In this document: piece by piece, positions 20,250 through 29,159 of the stretch
Layout of the letters: every line of letters starts with the position of its first letter
Numbering within the stretch: the stretch's first letter is position 1
NCBI GenBank assembly: GCA_030323305.1
Contig: CP106741.1
Span: forward strand, 4,773,501 to 4,837,500
Source: Paenibacillus sp. CC-CFT747
GTDB lineage: Bacteria; Bacillota; Bacilli; Paenibacillales; NBRC-103111
Direction of reading: 5' to 3'
Length of the DNA: 64,000 nt
Translations under genes and position numbers: made by a program
The notes under the pieces: generated by a model
Databases searched by the model: none
What the model saw: only the letters and a program-made list of their open reading frames with translations
Told to the model about the DNA's origin: nothing

Positions 20250-20446
20250 ATGTATCTCGATCCCTCGATCCCGTTAAGCCATTGGCAGGATAGTTATATT
20301 AGAATTGCTTTCGAGCTGCAGAGGCGCTATCCGAAGGCATGAATTATACGTTCATGCTGGATACTCGCCGCAGCGGGTTCGATCCGGAATTGATTCACGG
20401 CGCGGCGGATCTCCTGCCTTATTTTAGAGCGATCCCTTCAAAATAA
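20250..20446 (+). pseudogene. Remnant of an unidentified gene, C-terminal part
   Basis: Reading from about 20232 gives a protein-like stretch with YLDPSIPLSHWQDSY and FELQRRYP, then after one frame change near 20338 MNYTFMLDTRRSGFDPEL and HGAADLLPYF up to TAA 20444-20446. There is no ribosome site or proper start, and the 5' end runs into the GACAAG repeat. I do not recognise the family. The rest of 20037-20487 holds no gene. Confidence 0.4.
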
Positions 20447-20487
20447 GGGTATGCTGAACTTAACGAAATGCACAAGGAGGAGTAGGG

Positions 20488-20952
20488 ATGATCTTAATCA
20501 GTGCCTGTTTGGCAGGTCTTTCCACAACCTATGACGGGAGGGATAATTACCGCGAAGAGATCGCTGAGCTCTTGAAGCAGGGGAAGGCCCTGATCGTCTG
20601 TCCCGAGCAGCTGGGCGGCCTGCCGACCCCGCGCCCGCCCGCAGAGATCGTCGGCGGTAACGGGGCCGATGTGCTGGACGGCACAGCAAAGGTGATCACA
20701 AACGGCGGGCATGATGTGACGGCCGAATTTATCCGCGGCGCCCAACAGACGCTGAAGATCGCCGAGTCGGTGAAGGCACGATATGCGATACTCAAGGAGT
20801 CGAGCCCGTCCTGCGGCGGCACCTTGATTTATGACGGAACATACTCGAAGACGAAGCAGCCGGGGTTCGGCGTGACCTCTGCGCTGCTGCGCCGTCATGG
20901 CATTGAAGTATACTCGGAGGTGAACTTCCGGGAGCTGCTGGACCAGATCTGA
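20488..20952 (+). CDS. DUF523 domain protein
   Basis: A 154-residue intact member of the DUF523 (YbbK-like) family, with the hallmarks ISACLAGLSTTYDG, CPEQLGGLPTPRPPAEI, RYAILKESSPSCGG and PGFGVTSALLRRHGI. The Cys residues in the first and third motifs may bind metal or act in catalysis; the function of the family is not established. The ATG follows AAGGAGGAG. It is followed by its own terminator. Confidence 0.9.
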   Translation: MILISACLAGLSTTYDGRDNYREEIAELLKQGKALIVCPEQLGGLPTPRPPAEIVGGNGADVLDGTAKVITNGGHDVTAEFIRGAQQTLKIAESVKARYAILKESSPSCGGTLIYDGTYSKTKQPGFGVTSALLRRHGIEVYSEVNFRELLDQI

Positions 20953-21050
20953 ATCGAATGAGGCGTTCAAAGCTTAGCTGCCTGGTGGAACCTTCTAGGA
21001 TCCACGGGTACTGCATTCGGGCGGTCGCTGAAAGTGAAAAGCCCAAAAAG

Positions 21051-21086
21051 AACCCGATCATTGATACATGTAGATCGGGTTTTTGA
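21051..21086 (+). terminator. Terminator of the DUF523 gene
   Basis: AACCCGATC at 21051-21059 pairs with GATCGGGTT at 21073-21081 and T residues follow. Confidence 0.8.
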
Positions 21087-21156
21087 TGTTTTCCATTATA
21101 TTTAACTGGGTGTATTGCTTTTTACTTCGAATGTTCTTCCTTGAACGTCCGGGTCG

Positions 21157-22554
21157 TTAGATCAAGTTCTGAGCAACGGTTCTAGCGGTCCGTTCCCCAT
21201 CGACGATACAATCTACGATGCCCACTCCGTAGTAGGAACAGCCGGCCAATATAACGCCGGGATGACTTGCGGCCAGCTTGTTTTCGAGCGATTTTACAAT
21301 CTCATGATGCTTGATGTGGTAATTTGGCATCGAATCGTCCCACTTGGTGACGTCGGAAGTAATAAGCTTATCTCTCAGAGATAAACCCAAGCTCTTCTCT
21401 AGATCGTCTAGGGACAGCTTCATCAGCTCTTCCTCAGGTAACGCAAGCAAGGTCTGGAAGTGTGGCGAGCTGCTCTTGTAAAATAACCGCACCAACAACC
21501 GCTTATGCCGGGAAGTATGCTTCCATTTGCGGCTTGTCCAAGTGCAGGCATCACAGATCAGGTCATTAGCCCCGGAGGTGATGAAGCCGGTACCGTCCTT
21601 AGGCAACTGCTCGTCGGGTACATCGAACCCAAGGTAAACACTGATTAACGAGCTGTTCTTAAGCTGATCGAACTCGAGGTTTAAATCCTCGGAGGCGAGT
21701 AAATTCCGCGCCGCGGAGGACAACGTACTCAGTACGACGTAATCCGCCTCCAGCTCCACTGTATTCGATAGAGTTATACGGTAGCGGTTGCCGTCCATAT
21801 CCAGTGTCTCTGCCTTCACACCCTTACAAATTTCCACATCGGTTAAACAGCTTTCGATACCGGATATGAGGATGGAAACCCCCTTCTTGAACGAGAGGAA
21901 CTTGCGGTCGTCGGGGGACTTGTACTTGGAGCGATTCTCCATCAAGCCTTTCAGAATGCTGCCGTATTCATTCTTATAATCCAGCAGATAAGGAAGCGTC
22001 GAAGCAATCGTCAGATCGCTTAAATTTCCCGAATATACTCCGGAAAGCACGGGTTCGATCTGCTTTTCTACAAGCTCTTTGCCAAGGAAATGCATTAGAA
22101 ATTGTCCGATGGAATCCTGCTTCGTGAACGTTTCGTTCTGCGTATAGAAATCCTTCAGCGCTTCGACCTTGCCTTCAGCCGACACCAGCTCGCTGTTAGC
22201 AAGTCCTTCTATACTTAATGGAATTCCGAAGATGGTGTCCTCCGGAATCGGCTTAAGCTGACCATCCGTATAAATATAAGAGGTACCTGTCTCATTGTAT
22301 ACAACCTCATTCTGAATCCCGAGCTCCTCAAGCAGAGAAGCAATGCTGGCCATTTTTCTCCGGACTAGGGAGTCGGCACCGGTTTCCATAATAAACTCAC
22401 CATCGTAACGCGTCAGGATTTTGCCTCCAAGACGGGAATCCGCCTCCACGAGTACGATGTTCGCTCGCTTATTCTGTTCACGCAATATCTTCTCTAAGTA
22501 AAATACGGTCGACAGTCCGGTAATTCCTCCGCCAATGACGACAACAGTCTTCAA
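21157..22554 (-). CDS. hemY/cgoX: Coproporphyrinogen III / protoporphyrinogen oxidase (FAD)
   Basis: A FAD enzyme of heme synthesis, oxidising coproporphyrinogen III (the Gram-positive route) or protoporphyrinogen IX. About 465 residues. The N-terminal dinucleotide motif VVVIGGGITGLSTVFYLE is followed by LVEADSRLGGKI and GADSLVRRK; near the C-terminus the second FAD region reads GVILAGCSYYGVGIVDCI, the usual signature of this family. TTG 22554 is preferred as the start because GAGGTG lies seven bases upstream; an in-frame TTG at 22584 is the alternative. It stands alone, without hemE or hemH beside it. Confidence 0.9.
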   Translation of the reverse strand: MKTVVVIGGGITGLSTVFYLEKILREQNKRANIVLVEADSRLGGKILTRYDGEFIMETGADSLVRRKMASIASLLEELGIQNEVVYNETGTSYIYTDGQLKPIPEDTIFGIPLSIEGLANSELVSAEGKVEALKDFYTQNETFTKQDSIGQFLMHFLGKELVEKQIEPVLSGVYSGNLSDLTIASTLPYLLDYKNEYGSILKGLMENRSKYKSPDDRKFLSFKKGVSILISGIESCLTDVEICKGVKAETLDMDGNRYRITLSNTVELEADYVVLSTLSSAARNLLASEDLNLEFDQLKNSSLISVYLGFDVPDEQLPKDGTGFITSGANDLICDACTWTSRKWKHTSRHKRLLVRLFYKSSSPHFQTLLALPEEELMKLSLDDLEKSLGLSLRDKLITSDVTKWDDSMPNYHIKHHEIVKSLENKLAASHPGVILAGCSYYGVGIVDCIVDGERTARTVAQNLI

Positions 22555-22772
22555 TCCATTACACCTCGATTTCCTGTCTAGCAAATCTGTCTAAGTAGTA
22601 TATCAGAATTCGACTCATTTTATTGTGATCATAAGCACTTTTCTGGAAAGGAGCAATGGGGAGGAAATTTCGGACAGCGTACGTGACCAAGGGGAGAAGA
22701 AGGAGATGAAGAGTGCCGGAATACGTCTGTTGAAGCAGGGGAGGGACGGAATTCCGTCCCCCATCGCCATAG

Positions 22773-22898
22773 TCACTGCACTTTACTGCCGATGCTCGAA
22801 AGCTCAAAGAGCGAGCCGGCAAGCCGGTTAACCTCTTCCATCGAGCTCGAGAGCTGCTCCGCCTCCTGCGCCTGCTGCTCGCCGATACTCGCGACATT
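22773..22898 (-). pseudogene. Remnant of a methyl-accepting chemotaxis protein, C-terminus only
   Basis: The minus strand reads NVASIGEQQAQEAEQL then SSSMEEVNRLAGSLFELS and ends at a stop at 22773-22775. This heptad-like, Ser/Glu/Gln-rich tail is typical of the end of a chemoreceptor signalling domain. Everything upstream is replaced by the GACAAG repeat at 22896-22957, so about 40 residues remain and the gene cannot work. A palindrome GGGACGGAATTCCGTCCC at 22743-22760 lies just beyond its stop. Confidence 0.6.
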
Positions 22899-22957
22899 GT
22901 GCTTGTCATTTATTATGGGATAATGTTCTTGTCATCCGACAACGGTCTTGTCATCCT
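22896..22957. repeat. Dispersed GACAAG repeat, copy 2
   Basis: The minus strand reads GGATGACAAGACCGTTGTC, GGATGACAAGAACATTAT and CCCATAATAAATGACAAG, three GACAAG units in 60 bases. The core matches copies at 20206-20246 and 40499-40546. It abuts the broken chemoreceptor gene, as expected for the end of a mobile element or a recombination point. The remainder of the 22585-23134 gap holds no gene. Confidence 0.5.
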
Positions 22958-22999
22958 TTAACGCAGAGGGTCCGGATCGGAAGAGATGGACAAAATGAT

Positions 23000-23022
23000 T
23001 TACATAATAAATGTTATGTTAA
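23000..23022. promoter_or_regulatory. Palindrome TTACATAA...TTATGTTAA, possible operator
   Basis: An imperfect palindrome about 110 bases before the M29 peptidase start. Its left arm TTACATAATAA is identical to that of the perfect palindrome at 43589-43610, 20 kb away, which suggests a shared DNA-binding protein. Confidence 0.35.
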
Positions 23023-23134
23023 CTTATGGGGTTTAGCATTCCGCCCGACTTGAATAGGACCCGAACTCTATGACACAATAGGTAAGATATCTCTTCCTAC
23101 AAAACCCATTCCCCATACAAAAGGAGACATACTT

Positions 23135-24250
23135 ATGCTAGATCCCCGACTATCCAAGCTGGCCGATGGGCTGGTTAATTACTCGACCCGGGTTCAGCCC
23201 GGCGAGAATGTTCTCATTGAAGCTTTCGGAATCGAGCCCGCCCTTGTCAAGGAAGTGGTTCGTCTCGTACAGGAGGCAGGCGGACATCCGTACGTCAACC
23301 TGCGGGACCAGTCCGTTACGCGAGCCCTGCTAATGGATGCGACGGAAGAACAAATCCGCACGTGGGCGGAATTTGATAACCACCAAATGGAGAAAATGCA
23401 GGCCTACATCGGAATCCGCGGCGGAAGCAACATCAATGAGCTTTCGGATGTTCCTGAAGAGAAGCTGAAGCTGTACTCCAGCCTGTACTCCCATCCGGTA
23501 CATCTGCAGACGCGGGTGAAGAAGACCAAATGGGTCGTGCTCCGCTATCCTAATCCATCCATGGCGCAGCTCGCCAATCAGAGCACGGAAGCGTTCGAGG
23601 ATTTCTATTTCAATGTCTGCACCCTTGATTATTCCAAAATGTCGCAGGCGATGGATGCTCTTAAGGATCTTATGGACCGCACCGACCAGGTTCAGATCAA
23701 AGGCAACGGGACGGATCTTCGCTTCTCGATCAAAGGAATCGGCGCCATCAAGTGCTCCGGCGAGAACAACATTCCCGATGGAGAGGTGTTTACCGCGCCG
23801 GTCCGGGATTCGGTGAACGGGGTCATTTCTTTCAACGCGCCAACTCCTAATGATGGCTTCACTTACGAAAATGTCGTATTGGAATTCAAGGACGGCAAGA
23901 TCATCCGGGCGGAAGCAAATGATACCGAGCGCCTGAACAAAGTCCTCGACACCGACGAAGGGGCGCGCTATATCGGAGAATTCGCCATTGGGGTCAACCC
24001 GTTTATCCGGGAGCCGATGAAGGATATTCTCTTCGATGAGAAGATTGACGGAAGCTTTCATTTCACCCCCGGCCAATGCTACGACGAGGCTTACAACGGC
24101 AACCAGTCTTCCATTCACTGGGATATGGTATGCATCCAGCGCCCCGAGTACGGCGGAGGCGAAATTTGGTTCGACGGCAGACTGATCCGCAAAGACGGAC
24201 GGTTTGTGGTGCCGGAGCTTGAAAGCCTTAACCCGGAAAACTTGAAATAA
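23135..24250 (+). CDS. ampS: Aminopeptidase, M29 family
   Basis: An intact 371-residue metalloaminopeptidase of the M29 (AmpS/AmpT) family. Visible: N-terminal RLSKLADGLVNYSTRVQPGE, a metal Glu in KCSGENNIPDGEVFTAP, GFTYENVVLEFKDGKI, and the C-terminal HFTPGQCYDEAYNGNQSS with Glu/His/Asp for the second metal, ending in GGGEIWFDG. It releases N-terminal residues from peptides in the cytoplasm. The ATG follows AAAGGAGACA. A terminator follows directly. Confidence 0.93.
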   Translation: MLDPRLSKLADGLVNYSTRVQPGENVLIEAFGIEPALVKEVVRLVQEAGGHPYVNLRDQSVTRALLMDATEEQIRTWAEFDNHQMEKMQAYIGIRGGSNINELSDVPEEKLKLYSSLYSHPVHLQTRVKKTKWVVLRYPNPSMAQLANQSTEAFEDFYFNVCTLDYSKMSQAMDALKDLMDRTDQVQIKGNGTDLRFSIKGIGAIKCSGENNIPDGEVFTAPVRDSVNGVISFNAPTPNDGFTYENVVLEFKDGKIIRAEANDTERLNKVLDTDEGARYIGEFAIGVNPFIREPMKDILFDEKIDGSFHFTPGQCYDEAYNGNQSSIHWDMVCIQRPEYGGGEIWFDGRLIRKDGRFVVPELESLNPENLK

Positions 24251-24264
24251 GCCAGCGTCTCGTG

Positions 24265-24296
24265 AAGACACTCGTTCGAAAACGGGTGTCTTTTTG
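24265..24296 (+). terminator. Terminator of the M29 gene
   Basis: AAGACACTCGTT pairs with AACGGGTGTCTT around CGAA, followed by T residues. Confidence 0.85.
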
Positions 24297-24409
24297 CTGT
24301 TCTTGAAGAAGAGGAAATATTTTTGCCGGCTGATGCCGCCGAAGGGAAAAGGTTATTTACAGAGGGGCAGAGCCCCTGTAAAATGAGTATTTGCTGGATA
24401 GAAGAAATG

Positions 24410-24443
24410 TATAATTAATTTGGCTTATAATTAATATTATTAA
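24410..24443 (+). promoter_or_regulatory. AT-rich promoter region of the degV pair
   Basis: Two TATAAT hexamers (24410-24415 and 24426-24431) lie within GCTTATAATTAATATTATTAA. The same 21-base stretch with two changes occurs at 27961-27981 ahead of the lipoate ligase gene. A -35 box is not clear. Confidence 0.5.
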
Positions 24444-24474
24444 TTAATAGGATTAATTATCAGGAGGACATCGA

Positions 24475-25322
24475 ATGGCACCCGTTCAAATTTTTACCGA
24501 CAGCACCAATGATTTAACCCCGAGCTGCTGGAGCGGCATGGAATCGGTGTAGTTCCCCTGTATGTTACTTTTGGCGAGGAGTCGTACCGGGATGGCGTGG
24601 ATATGCACCCGGAGCTTCTGTACCGCAAAGTGGAAACGGGAGGGCGGCTGCCTAAGACCGCCGCGCCGTCTCCGGCCGACTTTTTGAATGCGTTTGAACC
24701 GGCGGTCGGGCAAGGGAAAGACATCGTGTACATCGGGCTTTCCTCCGCCTTGTCTTCCACGGTACAGAACGCTTCCCTTGCCGCCTCTCAGCTTCCAGAA
24801 GGCCGTGTCCGGGTCGTGGACTCTTTTAACCTGTCGACGGGCATCGGTATTCAGGTTCTGACGGCTGCCTTGGCGGCGGAGGAAGGGAAGTCGGCTGCCG
24901 AGATTGAAACGCTGGTGACCGATATCCGTACTAGAGTAGAGACGGCGTTCATTATCGACACGCTGGATTACCTGTACAAGGGCGGAAGGCTGTCGAGCCT
25001 GCAGAACTTCGTAGGAAGCCTTTTGAAAATTCGTCCGATCGTCAAAGTGGTGGACGGCTCTATGATCTTGGCCTCCAAAATTCGCGGCAGACGGGAGAAG
25101 GCCCTTGATCAGCTGCTGCAAAATGTCCTGGCCGAACGTGACCATCTGGACGAAAGTATTCTGATTGTCACGCACTCCATGGCTTATGAGGAAGCCCAGT
25201 TCGTGAAGCACCAGCTTGAGGCTCACACAGGAGCCAAGCAGGTTCTTCTGACCGAGACGGGCTGCGTCATTTCCAGCCATTGCGGACCCGGCACGGTCGG
25301 GGTTATATATATCAGCAAGTAG
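24475..25322 (+). CDS. DegV family fatty-acid-binding protein 1 (frameshifted)
   Basis: A DegV/FakB-type protein that binds a fatty acid so that it can be phosphorylated by a FakA-type kinase. About 283 residues. N-terminal VQIFTDSTNDLTPELL with the Thr/Ser that touch the acyl carboxylate, KTAAPSPADFL, IGLSSALSSTVQNA, and FIIDTLDYLYKGGRLS. One base is missing in CCCC at 24518-24521, only 15 codons from the start, so automatic calling would lose the N-terminus. The ATG follows CAGGAGG. It is 14 bases from the second DegV gene, probably one operon. Confidence 0.9.
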
Positions 25323-25336
25323 AAATGGGGAAATAG

Positions 25337-26173
25337 ATGAGCATCCAGATTATAACAGACGGCAGTTCGGATTTACCTGCAGGCTGGAGAGAGCAGGCGG
25401 GGGTCCGTGTAGTTCCCTTGAAAGTTCTGTTTGACGAAGAGGAATCCACCTCGGACATGGATACCGGGGAATTCTATGAGCGGATGAAGCAGGGGAAATC
25501 CCTGCCCAAAACCTCCAGCCCAAGCCCTCACGATTTTCTGCTGGCGTATCGGGAGTCGGCTGACCGCGATCTGCTCGTCATCTGCCTGTCTTCGGGCCTC
25601 AGCAGCACTTATCATCATGCCTTGATGGCCAAAGAAATGCTTCTTGAAGAAGGCTACGCTGGAAGCATTGAGGTGCTCGATGCCCGTACGACTTCCCTCG
25701 GGCTGGGGGTGCTGGTTATGCAGGCGGCCCGCCTTGCCGCATTAGGCGGAGGCATAGAAGAGACGGCCGCGTTCCTCCGCAGCCGGATCCCCCAAATGTC
25801 GACCCTGTTTACCTTGGATACTTTGGAGAATGTTATCAAGGGAGGGAGACTCGACCGGTTCCGTGGAACCGTTGCCACCGTGCTTAACATCAAGCTCCTC
25901 ATGCAGGCGAGTCCGGAAGGAACCCTAGAGCTTGTAGAGAAATGCCGGGGCAGACAGAATGCCGTCCGCCGGCTCATTGACTTGGTAGGGGAGAAGGAAA
26001 CCGAGCTCGGCGACCGCGAGCTCGGCATCGCTCACTCCAACTGTCTCAATAGAGCCTTGGAGGTGAAGGAGGAGATCGAGAAGCGGTATTCCTTCCGGGA
26101 AATCGTGGTGTCCGATATGGGACCGGTCATCGGGACCTATGCGGGGGAAGGCGGTCTTCTCCTGGCCTTTTAG
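25337..26173 (+). CDS. DegV family fatty-acid-binding protein 2
   Basis: An intact 278-residue DegV/FakB-type protein: IQIITDGSSDLPAGW, KTSSPSPHDFL, ICLSSGLSSTYHHA, FTLDTLENVIKGGRLDR, and the C-terminal SDMGPVIGTYAGEGGLL. It is a diverged paralogue of the gene before it; the two probably differ in acyl-chain preference, as known for FakB pairs. No FakA kinase gene is in the window. Confidence 0.92.
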   Translation: MSIQIITDGSSDLPAGWREQAGVRVVPLKVLFDEEESTSDMDTGEFYERMKQGKSLPKTSSPSPHDFLLAYRESADRDLLVICLSSGLSSTYHHALMAKEMLLEEGYAGSIEVLDARTTSLGLGVLVMQAARLAALGGGIEETAAFLRSRIPQMSTLFTLDTLENVIKGGRLDRFRGTVATVLNIKLLMQASPEGTLELVEKCRGRQNAVRRLIDLVGEKETELGDRELGIAHSNCLNRALEVKEEIEKRYSFREIVVSDMGPVIGTYAGEGGLLLAF

Positions 26174-26207
26174 GACTGGCCCGCGGCAGTAAGCAGGCTG
26201 CAGTTTG

Positions 26208-27286
26208 TCAGCCTTTGCGGTTGTCAATGGCCCGGGACATGGTTTTGTCGGTAAGATGGGCGTAGATTTGTGTCGTTTCCGGGGAGGCGTGCCCGAGCTG
26301 CTCCTGGGTTTTGTACAGATCGTTCTGCAAATAATAATCGGTGGCGAATGAATGCCGGAGCATGTGAACCCTCAAGTAGGGTTTGCCGAACCGCTTCGCG
26401 TATTTGATCACCATCTCCTGGATCGCGCGCTTGGTCATGCGCTTTCCTTCCTTTTGCCCGTTCGGTATCGTGAGGAACAGGGCTTTTTCCTTTTGGGCGG
26501 ATGGTACGCGGTGGAGCGCAAGGACAAGTAATGGGCCAGATCATCCCGGGCCTCCTGCCGGAAATAGACGGCGGTTTTGAAGGCGTCTTCGCTGCTTCCT
26601 TTGCGCTGGATGTGGACGAGCTTAAGGTTTAGATCAATATCCTCGACCGACAGGTTGACGACTTCGGACACACGCAGGCCCGAATGCAGAATCAGGCTCA
26701 CGATGCACGCATCTCTTGTTTTGTTCAGCCGGTAGGAATGGAGGGCCTGCTTGTTCCCGGCTATATCCTCTCCATAGCCTTCGTGAAGGTAAGTGATGAA
26801 CTCGTCGATCTCGCTCTCCTGCAGCAGCTTTCCTTCGAGCCGCCCGGCCCGTTCCTTCGGCTTCTGCGTGCGGCGGATCTCCACCTTCGCCATCACATTT
26901 CGCTTGAGAAGTGGATAGAAATTCTCGTCCTCGGCAATTTGACTGAGGTAATGGAACAAGGATTTCAAAGAAGAAAGCTTTCGTGTGATCGTCGTTCGGG
27001 TGTTAGCCTGCTCCCGGCGGGAGGCCAGATAGGCTTTGAACAAGTCGATATGCTCGGCATGCAGCTTCTCCAGATCCTCCAGTGTGATGGCACCAATAGT
27101 CCCAGCGGAGGACAGCCCCTCGGCGAGCATCCAGGAGAAGAAAGCTTCATAATCCCGGACGTATTCGAGTAAAGTGGAAGGGGACAGGTCGGGAAGCTTA
27201 TGGTGAACGAAATTATCGACATACCAGGGCATGGAAGGAAGCCGGGCCTCCAGGTCCTGACGGGCTTTGATACGGAAAACATTCAT
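26208..27286 (-). CDS. Tyrosine recombinase, XerS-like (frameshifted)
   Basis: A site-specific tyrosine recombinase of about 359 residues. A SAM-like N-terminal DNA-binding domain (SPSTLLEYVRDYEAFFSWM) is followed by the catalytic domain with Arg in HSGLRVSEV, Lys in VHIQRKGSS, HxxR in HMLRHSFAT, the next His in QLGHASPETTQ and Tyr in IYAHLTD. One base is missing at 26484-26488 (five A on the coding strand should be six), which splits the catalytic domain. The ATG at 27286 follows GAGGTG. Length and pattern fit XerS-type chromosome dimer resolution enzymes better than phage integrases; no dif-like site or phage gene was found close by. Confidence 0.85.
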
Positions 27287-27463
27287 AGGACACCTCGCGT
27301 GGAATATCCTTCTATTATTTCATAAGTTCCCGGGAATGTGAACGCACGTTCGCCGCTTTCTTTTGCAGAGGGTCGGGAAGGTATGGTATGCTACTCAAAA
27401 GATGCCGTCAGGCCGTTCAACCGGACAAGTCCTTTAGTAGAAGCCGTAAAGGAGGCAGGACGT

Positions 27464-27862
27464 ATGTACAATGATTTCATAAGCATCAAGGAAATGGGCG
27501 GGGAGCTGAAGCTCTCGCATAAGAACCACCATCTTGGCTTAACCGTTTCGACCCGGGAACTCATTATTCAGAAGCCACATGTCAATTACCACGTCGAGCT
27601 TTCAAGTATTGTAAGCATTATGCCTTTTGAGTTCCACGGCTCCCGTAAGCTGACCATCACGAATCAGAACGCTTCGGGGAGAGAGTTCACGAATCATTCC
27701 GTTGGCTCCCGCCATTTCAAAATTTACGCCACGGACGTCTGGATGCATAACCGCAGCGGCATTTATCGGATCGGCCCCACGGAGTTCATCCTACCGATCA
27801 TCGGCGAAATTCTGGAAGCCGTCTCTCATTACGGGGGCATGGATGCGATTAGGACCGGATAA
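27464..27862 (+). CDS. Conserved hypothetical protein, beta-rich
   Basis: 132 residues without signal peptide or membrane segment; alternating polar/hydrophobic strands (GLTVSTRELIIQKP, YHVELSSIVSIMP, HFKIYATDVWMHNR) suggest a PH-like or lipocalin-like barrel with a C-terminal helix. ATG 27464 is chosen because AAAGGAGGCAGG lies before it; the frame is open further upstream to 27338 but that part looks non-coding. No family recognised. Confidence 0.6.
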   Translation: MYNDFISIKEMGGELKLSHKNHHLGLTVSTRELIIQKPHVNYHVELSSIVSIMPFEFHGSRKLTITNQNASGREFTNHSVGSRHFKIYATDVWMHNRSGIYRIGPTEFILPIIGEILEAVSHYGGMDAIRTG

Positions 27863-27898
27863 AAAGAGATAGCGTGCCATAGACATGAATAACCAAGC

Positions 27899-27926
27899 AG
27901 AGAGCGGGGAAATCCGCTCTCTTTTT
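27899..27926 (+). terminator. Terminator
   Basis: AGAGAGCGG at 27899-27907 pairs with CCGCTCTCT at 27913-27921, then TTTTT. Confidence 0.85.
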
Positions 27927-27960
27927 GTTTAAATCTGGCCCATTCGACACGATTCGCTAT

Positions 27961-28071
27961 GCTTATAATTAATGTTATAAACAAATTATGCGGTTAATCA
28001 TTAAAAAGATTAACGTTTGCCGTCGAAAGCAGTCGGAATGTTTTCATTCTTGCTATTTCCGGTGGTATAAT
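27961..28071 (+). promoter_or_regulatory. Promoter region of the lipoate ligase gene
   Basis: GCTTATAATTAATGTTATAAA at 27961-27981 repeats the element before the degV pair. Nearer the gene, TGGTATAAT (28063-28071) is an extended -10 box with a weak -35 (TTTTCA) upstream. Which one is the main start cannot be told from sequence. Confidence 0.45.
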
Positions 28072-28130
28072 GCGGAGAGTATGTAAGTCAGCCGGCCGCC
28101 CTGGCCGCTTGCCGCAAAGGAGAATAAACC

Positions 28131-29116
28131 ATGCTTTTTATAGACAATCAAGGAATAACGGATCCCCGGGTCAACCTGGCCATAGAGGAATTTGCTCTGA
28201 AGCACCTGCCACCGGAGGAAGATTATCTCCTCTTCTATATCAATGAGCCTTCCATCATCATCGGGAAGAACCAGAATACACTGGAAGAAATCAATGCGGA
28301 GTATGTCGAAAGAAACGGCATCCATATTGTCAGGAGGCTGTCGGGCGGCGGTGCCGTCTATCATGACCTCGGCAACCTCAACTACAGCTTCATCACTAAG
28401 GATGACGGCCAATCGTTTCACAATTACCGCAAATTTACCGAACCCGTCGTGCAAGCCCTTCGTCAGATGGGGGTAGAGGCCGAGCTGTCGGGACGCAACG
28501 ATATTCAAGTTGGCGAGCGCAAAATTTCCGGGAACGCGCAATTTGCGACGAAGGGACGCATGTTTACCCATGGGACCCTGCTATTCAGCTCCGAAATGGA
28601 GAACGTCGCGTCCGCGCTTAAAGCCAACCCCGAGAAATTCAAGTCCAAGGGAGTCAAGTCCATCCGCAGCCGGGTCGCCAACATTTCGGAATTTCTGAAG
28701 GAACCGATGACCATCGAACAGTTCCGCCATAAGCTGCTTTCCTCGATCTTCGGAGGGGCGAGGTCCAAGAATACCGTTTGACCGACGAGGATTGGGAAAC
28801 CATTCGAAGCATCTCGGAAAGCCGGTATCGCAACTGGGACTGGACGTACGGCCGTTCGCCCGAGTTTAATGTGAGGGAAGTGCGCCGCCTTTCGACGGGA
28901 ACTTTTGATGTAAGGCTGCATGTTGTCGGCGGAATCATACGCCAGGCTTCCATTTACGGCGACTTCTTCGGGGTTGGCGAGGTGGCCGATGTGGAGGGCC
29001 GATTGAAGGATGTCCGCTACGATGCCGCATCGATGCGGGAGGCGCTCGGTGGTCTGGATTTGAAGCAATACTTCGGCCCGCTGGAAGAAGAGGAATTTTA
29101 CAGCCTCCTGTTCTAA
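28131..29116 (+). CDS. lplA: Lipoate-protein ligase A (frameshifted)
   Basis: Activates lipoate with ATP and attaches it to lipoyl domains of 2-oxoacid dehydrogenases or the glycine cleavage system. About 329 residues. Signature motif RRLSGGGAVYHDLGNLN near residues 66-82, SGRNDIQVGERKISGNAQ, the catalytic Lys region HGTLLFSSEME, and the C-terminal LipB-like accessory domain (RNWDWTYGRSPEF, DFFGVGEV). One base is missing at 28755-28758 (GGGG should be five), just where the two domains join. The ATG follows AAAGGAG. Confidence 0.92.
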
Positions 29117-29159
29117 GGAGATCGACTATAAAGGATACGAGAATGGAGCCAACCGGGTA

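Noticed and set aside
22743..22760. Perfect palindrome GGGACGGAATTCCGTCCC as an operator
   Set aside because: It lies just behind the stop of the chemoreceptor remnant and looks like an old terminator stem without its T run.
24363..24377. AGGGGC-AGA-GCCCCT hairpin as a second terminator after the M29 gene
   Set aside because: There is no T run and a strong terminator already lies at 24265-24296.
26208..27286. Prophage or integrative element marked by the tyrosine recombinase
   Set aside because: No phage genes, tRNA target or att-like direct repeats flank it, and its length and motifs fit a XerS-type housekeeping enzyme.
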